Both the position numbers and the translations under genes were made by a program. Shown in pieces: positions 10,111-21,800 of a stretch of 64,000 bases of DNA (positions are counted from its first letter, which is position 1; every line of letters begins with the position of its first letter). This DNA comes from Anisus vortex (taxonomy: Eukaryota > Mollusca > Gastropoda > Planorbidae), in the NCBI GenBank assembly GCA_949126835.1, contig OX421497.1, forward strand, positions 2,658,271 through 2,722,270, read 5' to 3'. The notes below the pieces were generated by a model, which had not been told where the DNA came from, searched no databases, and saw only the letters and a program-made list of their open reading frames with translations.

Positions 10111-13100
10111 AGAGCTTATAAGGTCACATAATAAAAGGTCTATATAATATAAATGAGTTATTAAAATTGCAAACAGTAGGCTAGGCCTACTTGAAATGTT
10201 AGCCTAAGCTACTGGAAACATATTGGCGGCGTTGAAAGTTGAAACTGGACATCAGAAAAGGGGCTCCCACACATCCCAAAAATAATTTTAAACGATCCAG
10301 TCCAACCAAGCTATGTGCAACATAAAATTTATTTATGATTTTACAGAATGTAACATGAATTAATTAACAGCACTTTTCTTGGGTAGCTTAGGCCTATGTG
10401 GAAAGCAGAGGCGATGCCACGATGGGGGCCACAAATTACAAATTTGGTAACAGGGCCCCCACAATCCTAAATACGGCCCTGCTGTACATAGCCATAATTA
10501 ATGCATTGATCATTTTAAATTTGATCTAGGCCTAAACGTAAAAACATTTAAGTAGCGGCTAGTTCCTTCACAAAGGCCTAATATATAGATCTAATGCTTA
10601 TCCAGATCGATATAGGGGCCTAGGCCTACACTAAATGTAGAATATATAGATAAGCTAATTATTCACATAATGGGCCTACATTGGGATTGGTAGCCTAGTT
10701 TTCTAACAGTAATCAAGACTTTCAAATGTAGGCCTATATGGACCGATGTTTTCATACCGCACCATGCAAGACCGACTTGCTTGATCTCGATATTAGTAGC
10801 CTACTAGATCTATATATGGATCTTTTTGGGGGCAGATGAACATTGGCATTTATGGAATCCAGCAAGTGGAATTCAAAGCATCCAAACTATTTGCATAAAA
10901 GGATGGAACGAAGGAAGCTGATTGGAAAATTCATCTGGTGGACTTCTCATCTTAAAGTAGGCTAAGCTTATCACGCCGACCGATCCTTGCTACATGCCGC
11001 CCTGCAGGAGTTTTTTCGGGCCTAGTGGACGTAATAATCATCTACAAGAAGGAACGTCTGTAAAATTTATAAGTAACTATGGGTCTAAGCTTATATGTTG
11101 TTTAATGAAGCAATGAGCACAATCTAGGCCTAGACTCTATACTTTAATTAAGATAAGATAAGATTGCATTAGGCCTATTCATCCAAATAAATGGTAATTT
11201 TAATTTTAATTGCATTACATAAATTCCGTCTTTCAGTATACCGGTAATTAAAACAATATTAAAGAACCATTTGTACTCAAACACAATTGACATTCGCGCA
11301 CACTATCATACCATTTATCATACAAGAAAAAAAGTATCATTTAGGAGTCAGCTATTGAGCCATTGTGTTTCCTGGCTGACTAGTAATTCTTTTGCAAGAT
11401 TCTCACTGATAGTGGAACAAAAGAGTTCTTAAATATCTATGTTCTTGCCCTTATCGAAAGAAGCCGACCGTTTCGACAAGATATGATGTAACTAGGCTAC
11501 TGTTAAGCGGGTGTTCATGATCTTGGAGGATTTTATCAATCATAGACAGGCACCTTGAACTGAATAGATCTGCAAGAGATGGTAATTCTGTCTGTGTAGT
11601 AAGAAAGGCTTTGTTTATTAGGCGGTCTATCCGGTGTTTGTTCAATGTGGTAGTATTACCATACCAGCAGGTGATTGCGAAGGTTCTTACTTCTTCTTAT
11701 ACATTACAGACGTTACTTCTATAGAGAAGATTATTGCGTCCTACGCTCATCCGTGGTCCGAGTCTAGTCTTGCATTTTTATTAATGTTTTAAGTTACTGG
11801 TTTTCCTGGTTTGTTCAGGCAATTTAACCCATTCCATGCCCGAATGCCACTCGGGAAGAAAGAGTACTTATATGCATTTGTTCTCGCATAAGGGACAAGG
11901 AAAGTGATTTGTCTTTATGTTTATCTGAGCTTTGCAACAGGTTGTTATTATGTTGTATTTCTAAATTAGAGTTTAATGCTTTATTATGTATTATTACTAC
12001 TTTACTCTTTGCCCTTCTGTCCTCTAGTGTTTCTAGGTTATGATTTTACCAACAGTCGCCGAGTAAAAGAGATTCATAATGGTTTTCTCTATATGAAATT
12101 TTTTTAGTTTACTAAGACAGAAAAGTCTTTGGTGCATTTTCTTACACAGGCTTACACTGGGTCAGACCAAGTCAGCTTGTCAGTAATTATGACGCCAAGA
12201 TATTTATATTGCAAGACTTGATCTATTATTTGTTTTTTTTATGTGCAAATCAGCCAGCTTGTGCTAAAAGGCCTAATATGGAACAATTTTGCATTCAAGC
12301 GGATAAACTTTGGGCTCATATTAATTGATTGCAGGGGACTGCATATAGCCTACTTATTAGCCTATATTCATATGAGGTTTATGTTCAAATACTTTTTTAA
12401 AAGTAGGCTATAAATCAAATATTGTTGACCTATTATGTAATTTTTGTAGCCTATAATTATCTAGACTAACAGTTTGGATTTGGGTTGACTTATGCATATG
12501 TTCAATGCGCTCTGAGTCTCTGAGCTAGGCCTACCATTATTTTTATGTTTGTTGGCAGCGCAGCATGCATTAGAAATCCTACTCTTATCAAAAGTATGTC
12601 TACTTAGTGTATTTCTAAAAGTTTGATATGCACTAAAAAAGATAGGCTAATCAAAATATCTCTTTAAAACATCTGATTAATTTGTTTTGATAAAGATCTA
12701 GACCTAGTCTAGTTTTATATTGTATATTTTTTAAAGTCGGCTAGCCTATACTATAGCTTAGCTTCCGTTTCAGTATTTGAAATTTTGAAATTGTGGCCTT
12801 ATTATTATCGGCTAATATACATTTGCTTTTTTTTCTAATATAATTTTAGTAATTGTATTTCAATTATTTACAATTAATGAACAATTTTTATTTATTTATT
12901 TTTAAAGCTCTTTTATAAATACATTTTCTTTTCAAACTTTTTTGTTTCTTTTTTAACGTTACAACATTGTGCATGTTTTGAATGGCGTCATGTTTTTAAA
13001 CTGACTACGAGGCTTGTAGTTGTAGTTAGTGTCGGCCATTGTCAGCTGTTGTAGTAGTTCGAATAGTGTTGCTAAAGCAAGTGTCATCTTGGATTACTTT

Positions 13101-13240
13101 GTTGTCATTTTGTGATTAAAACATCGCATTTTTTTCGCAAAAGGCTTTACTATTGGATTACATAGATATTTTCAGTCGATCTTCTTGTTCAAGTTGGAGA
13201 TAGTCAACGATAAAAACCCAAACAAAGCCGGTCCATCAGA
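10111..13240. other. Intergenic, TE-derived, upstream of akirin
   Basis: No gene recognised. It is very rich in AGGCCT/TAGGCCTA palindromes. Short LINE 3' tail pieces occur near 11030-11060 (GAAGGAACGTCTGTAAAA) and 12500-12560 (TGTTTGTTGGCAGCGC). Akirin 5' UTR and promoter must lie in the last few hundred bases, but I see no clear TATA box. Confidence 0.5.
11690..11965 (-). mobile_element. LINE C-terminal tail and 3' UTR fragment
   Basis: Near-identical in content to 56385-56690. The minus strand contains a YKYSFFP motif followed by a WN-type region and the 3' UTR block GGACGCAATAATCTTCTCTA. Not a host gene. Confidence 0.6.
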
Positions 13241-16200
13241 ATGGCTTGCGGAGCAACTTTGAAACGGTCTTTGGAGTTTGATCCACTTCATAGCCCTAGT
13301 CAATCGACGCCAATAAAACGTAGACGATGTATGCCTTTGACTATGTCTCAGACTCCACCGCCTACAAAATTGCACCAACTAAGACCATCACCATTTGCAG
13401 ATATATCTCCAAAATTATCAAAAGGCAAGTATCTTCAATAACTTAAATTTTAAAACTTATTGAATAAGTCAAACTTGATTGTCAAGAAAAAAACACACAC
13501 TTTAATTAGGCTTATGTTTACAGCATTTTTTCGACGTATTGAACATCTACTTATTTTACTTTAACTAGATCTATTAACACTACAATATTATTTTATAATG
13601 TTATGATGACATTGCATACAATTAAATATTAATTTCACAAAACTGGGCATAGACTCTAAATTCGGCATAAAGTGTAAAGTAAGAAAGCCTATTTAGAAAT
13701 TTACTAGGGTAAATTTACTACAAGGTATTATAGAGCTAAGGTAGCCAGATATTATATCATATATGGCATATGGGTATGAAAAAGCCATGGAGAGACAAAA
13801 AGGTTGTATCAACTTTTGATAAGGCAGGTTTCACAATAAGAATTTCAGGATTTCCCATTTTCTATGCTTTTTTTTTAAAAAATAATGTTAAGCTATAGTA
13901 TAGTATTATATGTCATTTTAAAGCCTAAAAGCCCAGAAATCCAAATATGACACTTATAAAGTCAGCTGATATTTCAATATTTTATAATTAATCATTTAAA
14001 AATCGGGAAATTCCCTCTATCAAAAAGTTCCTGGGGCTACAAAATGAGTTGGACTAAACATCATCAAACTAGCATTAAAACACACAATATTGTTGAAATT
14101 GATACTTTTATGACAAATAAACTCACAAAACGTAAATATATCAGTGTTTGTGTTGTGTTTTATTATTATTTTTACAATAAAACGTGATTTCGCACTCGGG
14201 CATCATAAAGGCTAGAACTACCAAAGTCGCCGCCATTTTGAAAAAAACGTGGCTTTATTGGACGTAAAAAAAGCGTGTGTGTTAAAAGCGAAAAAAGGAT
14301 TTTTAACGTTTAAACCACAATAGTTTGCGTAAATTTAGTTTAAAACTATAAATAATAGTATTTTGTTGCCGTAGATAGTACACAAATAGTCGGAAATCGG
14401 AAAATAAATGTGTAAATAGTGTTTTAGAAAATACTTTTTCGACATCGATCGAACGTTCCAAAAAGCACGCGTTACTCACCGATAGGAGTTAAAAAATAAA
14501 AAAAATAAAAATCCTCCTTTTACGAACTCAAAAAGTGCATCAAATGGAATTTTTAAGCTATCCGATCGGATTTACGTTATAAAATTCGCACGTGTGCATT
14601 TAAGTTGACCGTAATCTCGAATCTTGTTTTGACAGCGAACGTTATCTTTGCTAGTCCGAAGCCTTTTTTGTACCAAACGATTTTCATTTATTTACTAATA
14701 AAATGAATTCTTCGGCTAAATATTTAAAACAAACTTTGTTTTTATGAAAAGAATTAAATTTCTGGTTAAAATTAAAAGAGTTTTACGAAATTACATAGAT
14801 AAATCTTATTTTAGATCTAGTTTTAGACTTAGTCTCGGCGGCGGAAAAAATTCACCGATAGGCCGTAAAAATTAGGGCTTTTTAAAACACGTTTTTTTCA
14901 AAAGATAAACATTTTTTTGTGCTTCTAATGGTGGCCTAGGGAAAATTAACATGTTTATGAATGTTGAACATTAAAAAAACGTTATATTTCGGCTTTATTT
15001 ATTCCTGGTAAGTGATTTTCAAATGTATAAAAAAAATCGGGAAATGGGATCGGTGGATTATGTAACGTTGGAGGGTGTTTAAATTAATATAAACAACACA
15101 AAAATATAATTAAAACATACAATACTGATGCAGCTGATACTTTATGGACATATAAACACATACAAGTAAAAAAAACAGCATTTTGTATCAACAATTTTTA
15201 TTTTTTAAATAAACCATAAATCTCCATCATTTGGTGGCCATTTTGTGAAACCTGCCATAATCAAGTGAATCATTGGAATTGTTTGGGATTGAAACCTGCA
15301 ATCAGTTAATTTTAATGTAGTATTTTGGTAATTACAATAACAATAGTTGTCAATAATTGTCTACAGCAGCCTTTCCCAAATGTCAAGTAGGCCTAAGCTT
15401 CTAAAGTTTATAAGTCAACACACAAGTCCTAGAAATTGTAGCCACATAAGTTGAATCACATAACTCAATCCAGACAGGCATAGGCAATGGCATGTGCTGG
15501 AAACAAATGATCAAAACAATCACGTGTCCTTAATAAACATCATGATTTATAAACGTTTAAAAGTAAAGAACAAAGAATGTTATTTTTAATGTCTTTATGT
15601 TGCTAAAATGGCAATTTTAATCATCTAGGCCTAGCCATTGTTAATCATTTCATATGTTGGCCCACCTTATATTGGTTATGAAGGATTTATAATAACCAAT
15701 ATTGAATATTGGTTAATATAACCAAAGTTTTGTTATTTGTTCTTCAATGTTGAATATAACTATATCTGTCTCATCTTGTGTATTTTCCTCTCACTCCCTT
15801 CCTCTGTCTTTCTTTCCATTTCTATGCTGAAAACTGAACCAATACAAAAAAATACAGAGCAAAAACACTACTACCGTTTGCCTCTTTTTTTTCAAGGAAT
15901 TCAAACTATCAACTCAATATTATTTTTTAAACCTTCTTGTGTACTGTAAGTCTTTTCCTTTACTCTGTATTTTTCTTTCTAAAACCTAGAATGTATGGTT
16001 CCTTTCTCTAATTAACTCCAGACTGATTCCCACATTTTTCCTTACCTGTGTACTGTCCTGATCACTATTATTTGTATAAAACTGGCAGCAATAATGAATC
16101 ATAAGCTAATAGTTAATTATAAATGATTGAACCAATCCAAGTATTTGACATGCATTGTTGCTCAGTTCAATATATCATTAATTGGTGTTAGGAACAGGGC

Positions 16201-18890
16201 TGTGGAGTCAGTCGGTCGATACATGATAAATGTCGGTCAGTTTTTTGTACCTCAGACTCCTTTGTATTAATATGCGAATGTATTGCCAAATAGTGAGGCA
16301 CATGAAAAGCATGCTTCTTCAGACACTTAACGTGTTTGTTTTATAGTTACGCGAGGCACTGCATGCATTGGTCTTTATTCTTACAGTAGAGAAGTCATTA
16401 ATAACATTTTGTGAATTGGGACATTTAAACTTTGCTTTAAAAAAAAAAATTTCAATCTAAATTTAGTAGGGGTAGGAGTTGGTGCATTGTGTGCCGACTC
16501 CAGGTACCCAAAATGTCCCTCGACTCTGACTCCACAGCCCTGGTTAGGAAATACCCTCGGAATCAAACTTTGTATATTCAAAATAAATAAGTTGTAGAAA
16601 GTCATTCCATTGAAAAACTTTTGTGATAGCATAGAACAATAGACTCAATAGTTTTTTTTTTTTTTAAATTTAGTCTTAAAGAATAATAAAACCAGAATGA
16701 ATTTAAATATTTATATCAATATTTAAGATAAAGAAAAAATAATCATAAAACCAGTATTGTCCTCTGTTAAAGTAGTGCTTTTATTTTATGATACCTTAAT
16801 TTTGAAAGAGTAGATTAAACTGGTATTATGTGCCTTACCCATACATCTGCCAGTGCATTTTATACCAAGAGTGCACTGAGCATACTAAATGTAGAGAAGA
16901 ACTATATAAATAATAATCATCTTGAACACCAATTTAAGCTTTAGTAACAAACAAAGCATACTAAATATGATTAGAATGGCATTCAGAATTTTATTTTAGT
17001 CTTGCAAGTGTTAAAGAAATAGATGTTAAGTGGGAGACATTTGTTTTCAGACCTATAAAACTAAGTATGCACATAAAATGCAACCGAATATTGTAATAAA
17101 ATGTCTGTATACATTTATTTGTTTGTATAAGGTATAAGGGTTGACATAATGTTTAAATATTTGTATTTAAATGTACTACTTTCTCATTTATTCCCCAGAA
17201 GAAATAGCTGAAAGAATTGGTTCAGAGCTCAAAAGAATGCAAAGGCGAAAACAGTTGTTTATGCCACAGTCTCTTAGTCCACCACTTTCAACTTGTTCAT
17301 CTCTTGGTCGCCAGAGTCCAACTCTAACTTTAGACATGTTGACATCCATTAATTCATCAAATGACTTTCCATCGACATCTATACAGTCTTGTTCAGAATC
17401 CAGTTCCCCCAAACAGAAAGATGTTCCTTTGTTCACATTCAAGCAAGTGGCAATGATATGTGAAAGGATGATAAGGGAGCATGAAGATAAACTCAAGGAG
17501 AATTATGACAAAGTGCTAAGCAACAAATTATCAGGTGTGTTTCAGCCTTTTGTTTATAGGTTGTTTAAACTACCAATAGCTGATTAATTAAATTATTAAA
17601 AAAACACTGACATTTTCCTGTCTTATTCTCAGAACAATATGAGGCATTTCTGAAGTTCAACCATGATCAACTACAGAAACGTTTTGGAAATGCACCAATG
17701 AGTTGTAAGTTTATTGAATATAAAGTATTGTTTCAACCTACAGTAGTCTAAGATGTAATAATTATGAAAGTTAGTGTTTACTTTTTAAGCCAGATGATAA
17801 CTTGTGTATAATTATGTATATTGAAAAAACAATTTGACTTATTAAAAACAATTCACAGTGAAAATTTTAAAGCAATTGAATTAATTTCTTCATATTTAAT
17901 ATATAAATATAGTTTTTTTTTTCAAATCAAGATAAGATGACAATAAAGTGATAAATAAAAGTAAAATAAATCACTCAGCATACATTGATTGGTGGCAATA
18001 GGTTTTCATGGAATATAGAAATCACATCAGATTCAAATCCTTCTATTCAGAGCCAATTCAAAATCTACATTTTCATTATCACTATTGTCTTGGTATTATC
18101 AAAATAATATAGCCTTTCCACCATTAGCCTAGCCCAATGAATGCATCCCTAAATCTTTCCAGAATGCAAACTTATTTTCTTGGAATTAGCGCTAAAATTA
18201 ATTATAAAAAAAAAATCACTAAAATTCAATGGGTTGAGCTAAATTTGCCAAAACATGTATAAAAAAAGCATCACTATTACCATCTTTGGTCAGTGTTTAA
18301 AAAATGAAATTATTTAAGAGCTGAATTTATGGGCTCTATGAGTACTGAATTAATTTCACAATTAAAATTTTCCAATTTGTTCTTTCTATTTACCTGTTAA
18401 CCCTTCTTGTCCAACCTAATTTCTTGCTATGCATACCTCCATTTCTGGCTATTATTTTAATAATTACTCTCCCAGTTTCAGACTTCATTTTAGAATGGCT
18501 GAAACTTTGATAGTTCCAAAATTAAATTTTTACTTTTTGTTTGTAAAGTATGAACACATAGAGAGTAAATTGTTTTAAAACATAACTTATATCTTATCAA
18601 ATAATCTAATTCTTAAAATAATTCAAATTTATTTGCCATATTATTAATATTAATCCATATGAAAAAGTTTCATCAGAACCTAAGTCCATAATAGTGGAAG
18701 GTAACTTTGTAGCATCCATTAGGACTGCACTTTCAATTACACATCCCTGATCATGTGATGCCTTTTTTCTGCATTACTTACCTGTGTATACATTCTCAAA
18801 ATTAATGTATACCTAAATCGATAATAGTATTGTTGGGCTATATTATAAATTTAAAAATGTCTTAAATTTTTTTTTTCAGATGTTTCATAA
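13241..18890 (+). CDS. akirin: Akirin, nuclear transcription cofactor (4 exons)
   Basis: Akirins are small nuclear proteins that bridge transcription factors (NF-kB/Relish, Twist) to chromatin remodellers. Exons 13241-13424, 17199-17534, 17633-17704 and 18880-18890 give 200 aa plus stop, the usual family length. The N-terminus [16 protein letters not shown] and basic NLS PIKRRRC (residues 24-30) are diagnostic. The middle reads [20 protein letters not shown], then the conserved [20 protein letters not shown] segment; the C-terminus [13 protein letters not shown]...[11 protein letters not shown] ends in the invariant SYVS. Phases agree at every junction. Intron 1 uses a GC donor (AAAAG|GCAAGT). 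Exon 4 supplies only the last codons. No tandem paralogue is visible in the window. Confidence 0.95.
13823..15256. mobile_element. Non-autonomous DNA transposon, 1.43 kb, GGCAGGTTTCACA TIRs
   Basis: In akirin intron 1. The left end GGCAGGTTTCACA (13823-13835) is exactly inverted at 15244-15256. Both flanks carry ATAA (13819-13822 and 15257-15260), a candidate 4-bp target duplication. No ORF of useful length. A truncated, inverted copy of its right end is at 44678-45044. Confidence 0.8.
16195..16542. mobile_element. hAT-type MITE, 348 bp, perfect 8-bp target duplication
   Basis: In akirin intron 1. Starts CAGGGCTGTGGAGTC and ends GACTCCACAGCCCTG, flanked on both sides by GTTAGGAA (16187-16194 and 16543-16550). 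The 8-bp duplication and CAGGG-type ends are hAT hallmarks. No ORF. Confidence 0.88.
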
Positions 18891-20960
18891 TGGCTGGGTG
18901 GATGGATGTACAGATGTGGAGTTGGCAGGACATTCAGATTGCAAAGTTTTATGGACATTTATTATTTCTTGCTGCAGTTGTTACCTTTTTCCTTGCCAGC
19001 AGTTTGAATGGGTTGACCCCTTGTCTTGGCAAATACAAGATCCTGCAAACCAGTGCTCAGTCTATTCAAACTTATTTTTTACTACTAATCCATTACTTAA
19101 GGTAATGGGCATCAGTGAACATGGATTCAATTTGAACATGACGGGTAAAACTTATAATTTCTTTCAATGTTTGGTGCAGCACTACTGGATTCCAAGCCTT
19201 AAGATTTTTTTGTTCCTGATATCGTGGACTGAAAGACTCTATTTGGATTACATTACACAGACATGAAATGAGCTTGGCACTGCGTTGTAGGCTGTTGTTT
19301 TGTTTCCAGTTGTGTTTTTTTTCTCTCTCTCTCTTTTGGTTTGAGCAAAATGTATGTGTCGGCTTGGATTATTGTTTAACAAATGTCTTGGTCTTTTTTT
19401 TTCTAAAAGATGTGTCACGAAATTTACAGTGATGTGTCACTAAATTTACAGTGATATGCCTTTTTTTAAGAAACCATTTTCAATAGAGACATTGGCATCA
19501 TATTTCATCATGGTGCCTGTTGCCAATCTTTAAATGATGGTATTTAATAAGTAACCAAATGTTTTTTTTTTAGATTGTTTTGTTTTATTTCTACAAATGC
19601 TTCATTTGAAAAGTGTATACAAGTTATTACAAGGGGGGGGGGAGCCACTTCAAATGTTTGAATGATGGTCTTAAACCAAGTAATTTAAGTTTGTAAATAT
19701 TCTATTGATTTATTACTTTGCATGATTTTACTAATGAAGAAAGCGTCACCCCTTGTATACAGTAATTTTATCTAGGTATTATTTCTTTACCATAGTGTAC
19801 TTCATTTACCATAAGGAAAAAACTTTTTTTTTTTAAAGAAAATTTTTTTTTTGAATTAAACAAGTTTGTTAAAATAATATTTTGTTGTTATATCTTAAAA
19901 CCTGTTTTGTTAAGTACTGGGCATAAGATGTTAACTGGTCAAAGTATATGGATTTTCCAGCTGTTTATTGTTGCTATAGAGGATGTAATTGGGGTACCTG
20001 TTATACTGTTATTCACATTACTATTTATTAACACAAAAGTCTTATTAAATTTTATAATGGTATTTTTGAAATCAAATCAAACTTGAGAATCCCCTTCTGA
20101 TCATCTGTAACCTAGAAAAAGTTACCATTTATCATTTGTTAGTCTGTGAAAGAATAGTCACAACCATTCTATTTAGTGTGCTTTTAAATGTAATAAATTT
20201 TGCAAATGATCCAACAATGTAGAAAATACCATTATTAAAGTACCAGGCCAATGTATTTATTTTAAATTATGAGATATTGTGTGTGTTAGTGTTAGAATAT
20301 GCTTAGTTTACATTTTTATAAGCCAATACTTGACCTGTAATTTTATTTGAGGAAAATACCATTCCACATACAATAGTGGCTCTCTAGTATAGAATTTAGC
20401 TCAAAACAAAATGGTAAATACTTTTATGGTAGAGACACTAACACTAAAGACTTTATGCAATTTGACTCTCTTGAAAGAAAAATTACAGAATACTAATAGT
20501 AATACATGTATAATTATTTTGTGCTAGCCAGCCTGTTTTTACCGTAAATTACACTAATTACAATGAGTTTAACTTGCCACCTAGTACTAGTACTTAGACA
20601 TGGTATCATAAAACCATAAGTGCAGTGCCAGTACAAAGTTAAAATTTAACAGTAGTTGTCATTTAGACCTCAATCATATATTTCAGTGCTTCTAAAGTTA
20701 TATAAATCTTCTTTACTTCATTAATTAAAACTTATGGTCAAATAATTGATAGGAACATTTTTTTTCTTTAAAATCTGATGTATGATTATAAAACTTGTAA
20801 AGAAGCATGGTTCTATTTTTGTGTGGAGCAGAACTTGAGAGCCTTGTATTAAACTTGTCTGAAATGACAATCTTCTGTGTACTGTCGTTTTTGCCTCATG
20901 GTGTATGCAAGCTAATATTAAAATTAATTATGTAAATAAAAAAAAATGAACCATTTGAAA
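18891..20960 (+). other. Akirin 3' UTR (probable)
   Basis: Follows the akirin stop in exon 4. AT-rich, with many TTTTTT runs, and without repeats of the SINE or LINE families, unlike the flanks. A likely polyadenylation signal AATAAA is at 20935-20940, where the repeat-free stretch ends. An ORF of 128 codons inside is unrelated to any family I know. Confidence 0.55.
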
Positions 20961-21047
20961 ATATTTTTTAAAATGTTTGAAAAAAATAAAATCTCAAGTC
21001 ATTGTCAGAAAAGTTGTGTGTTTCTGCTTGTATTTTTAATTAATTAC

Positions 21048-21285
21048 CCTTCGGACCAAATAAATCGTAGTCATAGGGCTGATGCAGCAGAGTTTACCTG
21101 TTTCTGTGGCCATGGCATAATACTAATAATAGAGAATTGTGTACAGAGCCCAGCCGCCTTTACCCCAACTAATGTGGGATACTGGTAACTAATTAGAGCA
21201 GGGTGGACTCCGGGACACCCCCCAGTTCTGGAAAATATACCAGCCTTTACCATCATTCAAACCCAGAACCTTTGGGGTGACGGCT
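21048..21285 (-). mobile_element. tRNA-derived SINE, diverged
   Basis: Minus orientation. The tail (TTCGGACCAAATAAATCG), the GTTTCTGTGGCCATGGCATA block, the middle and the complement of a B-box (ATTCAAACCC) are present. Confidence 0.75.
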
Positions 21286-21350
21286 GTAATAGTACTACAG
21301 TTTACATATGGGTACACAATTTCTAATTGTAGGTTAAAAAAAAAAAGTAT

Positions 21351-21487
21351 TCCCGTCTGACCAAATTGATACATAGGGTCGGTGAACAACTAGGTGATTG
21401 TGTGGCCAGCACAACAATGCACAGCCGCCTCTACTTTACCCCAACTATGGTCAGGTACCCATAAGAGCTGGGTAGACTCAATCCTAG
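21351..21487 (-). mobile_element. SINE fragment lacking its head
   Basis: Minus orientation: GTCTGACCAAATTGATACAT, GTGATTGTGTGGCCAGCACA and GGTCAGGTACCCATAAGAGC. The tRNA-like head is absent. Confidence 0.7.
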
Positions 21488-21800
21488 GTACCTGTATTAA
21501 AAACTTTTTAGAAAGCTTTTGTCATCCAATTTACTCACCACCATATAATTATCTTGTTTTTGACTGCTTGTAGTTTCAAATAAAAGTGAGAACATGTTTG
21601 AGTTAAATTTAAAGGCACAATTAATATTTTTATAATAAAACAACAGGGCCTCTACATAAGGTTTGTTTTGCTGAACCTAATGAAAATACCAGTATCTTGG
21701 TACCCCTATATAACATAACGGAATACACAATTTCTTTGTTAGAAAAATATGGGGGGGGGTGAGGTTTATTTTAGTACAATATTGAATGGACTATCCAGCC

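Noticed and set aside
18880..19266. 128-codon plus-strand ORF beginning MFHNGWVDG
   Set aside because: It starts at the first base of akirin exon 4. In the akirin frame the exon encodes only the end of SYVS and a stop; the ORF is a chance frame in the 3' UTR.
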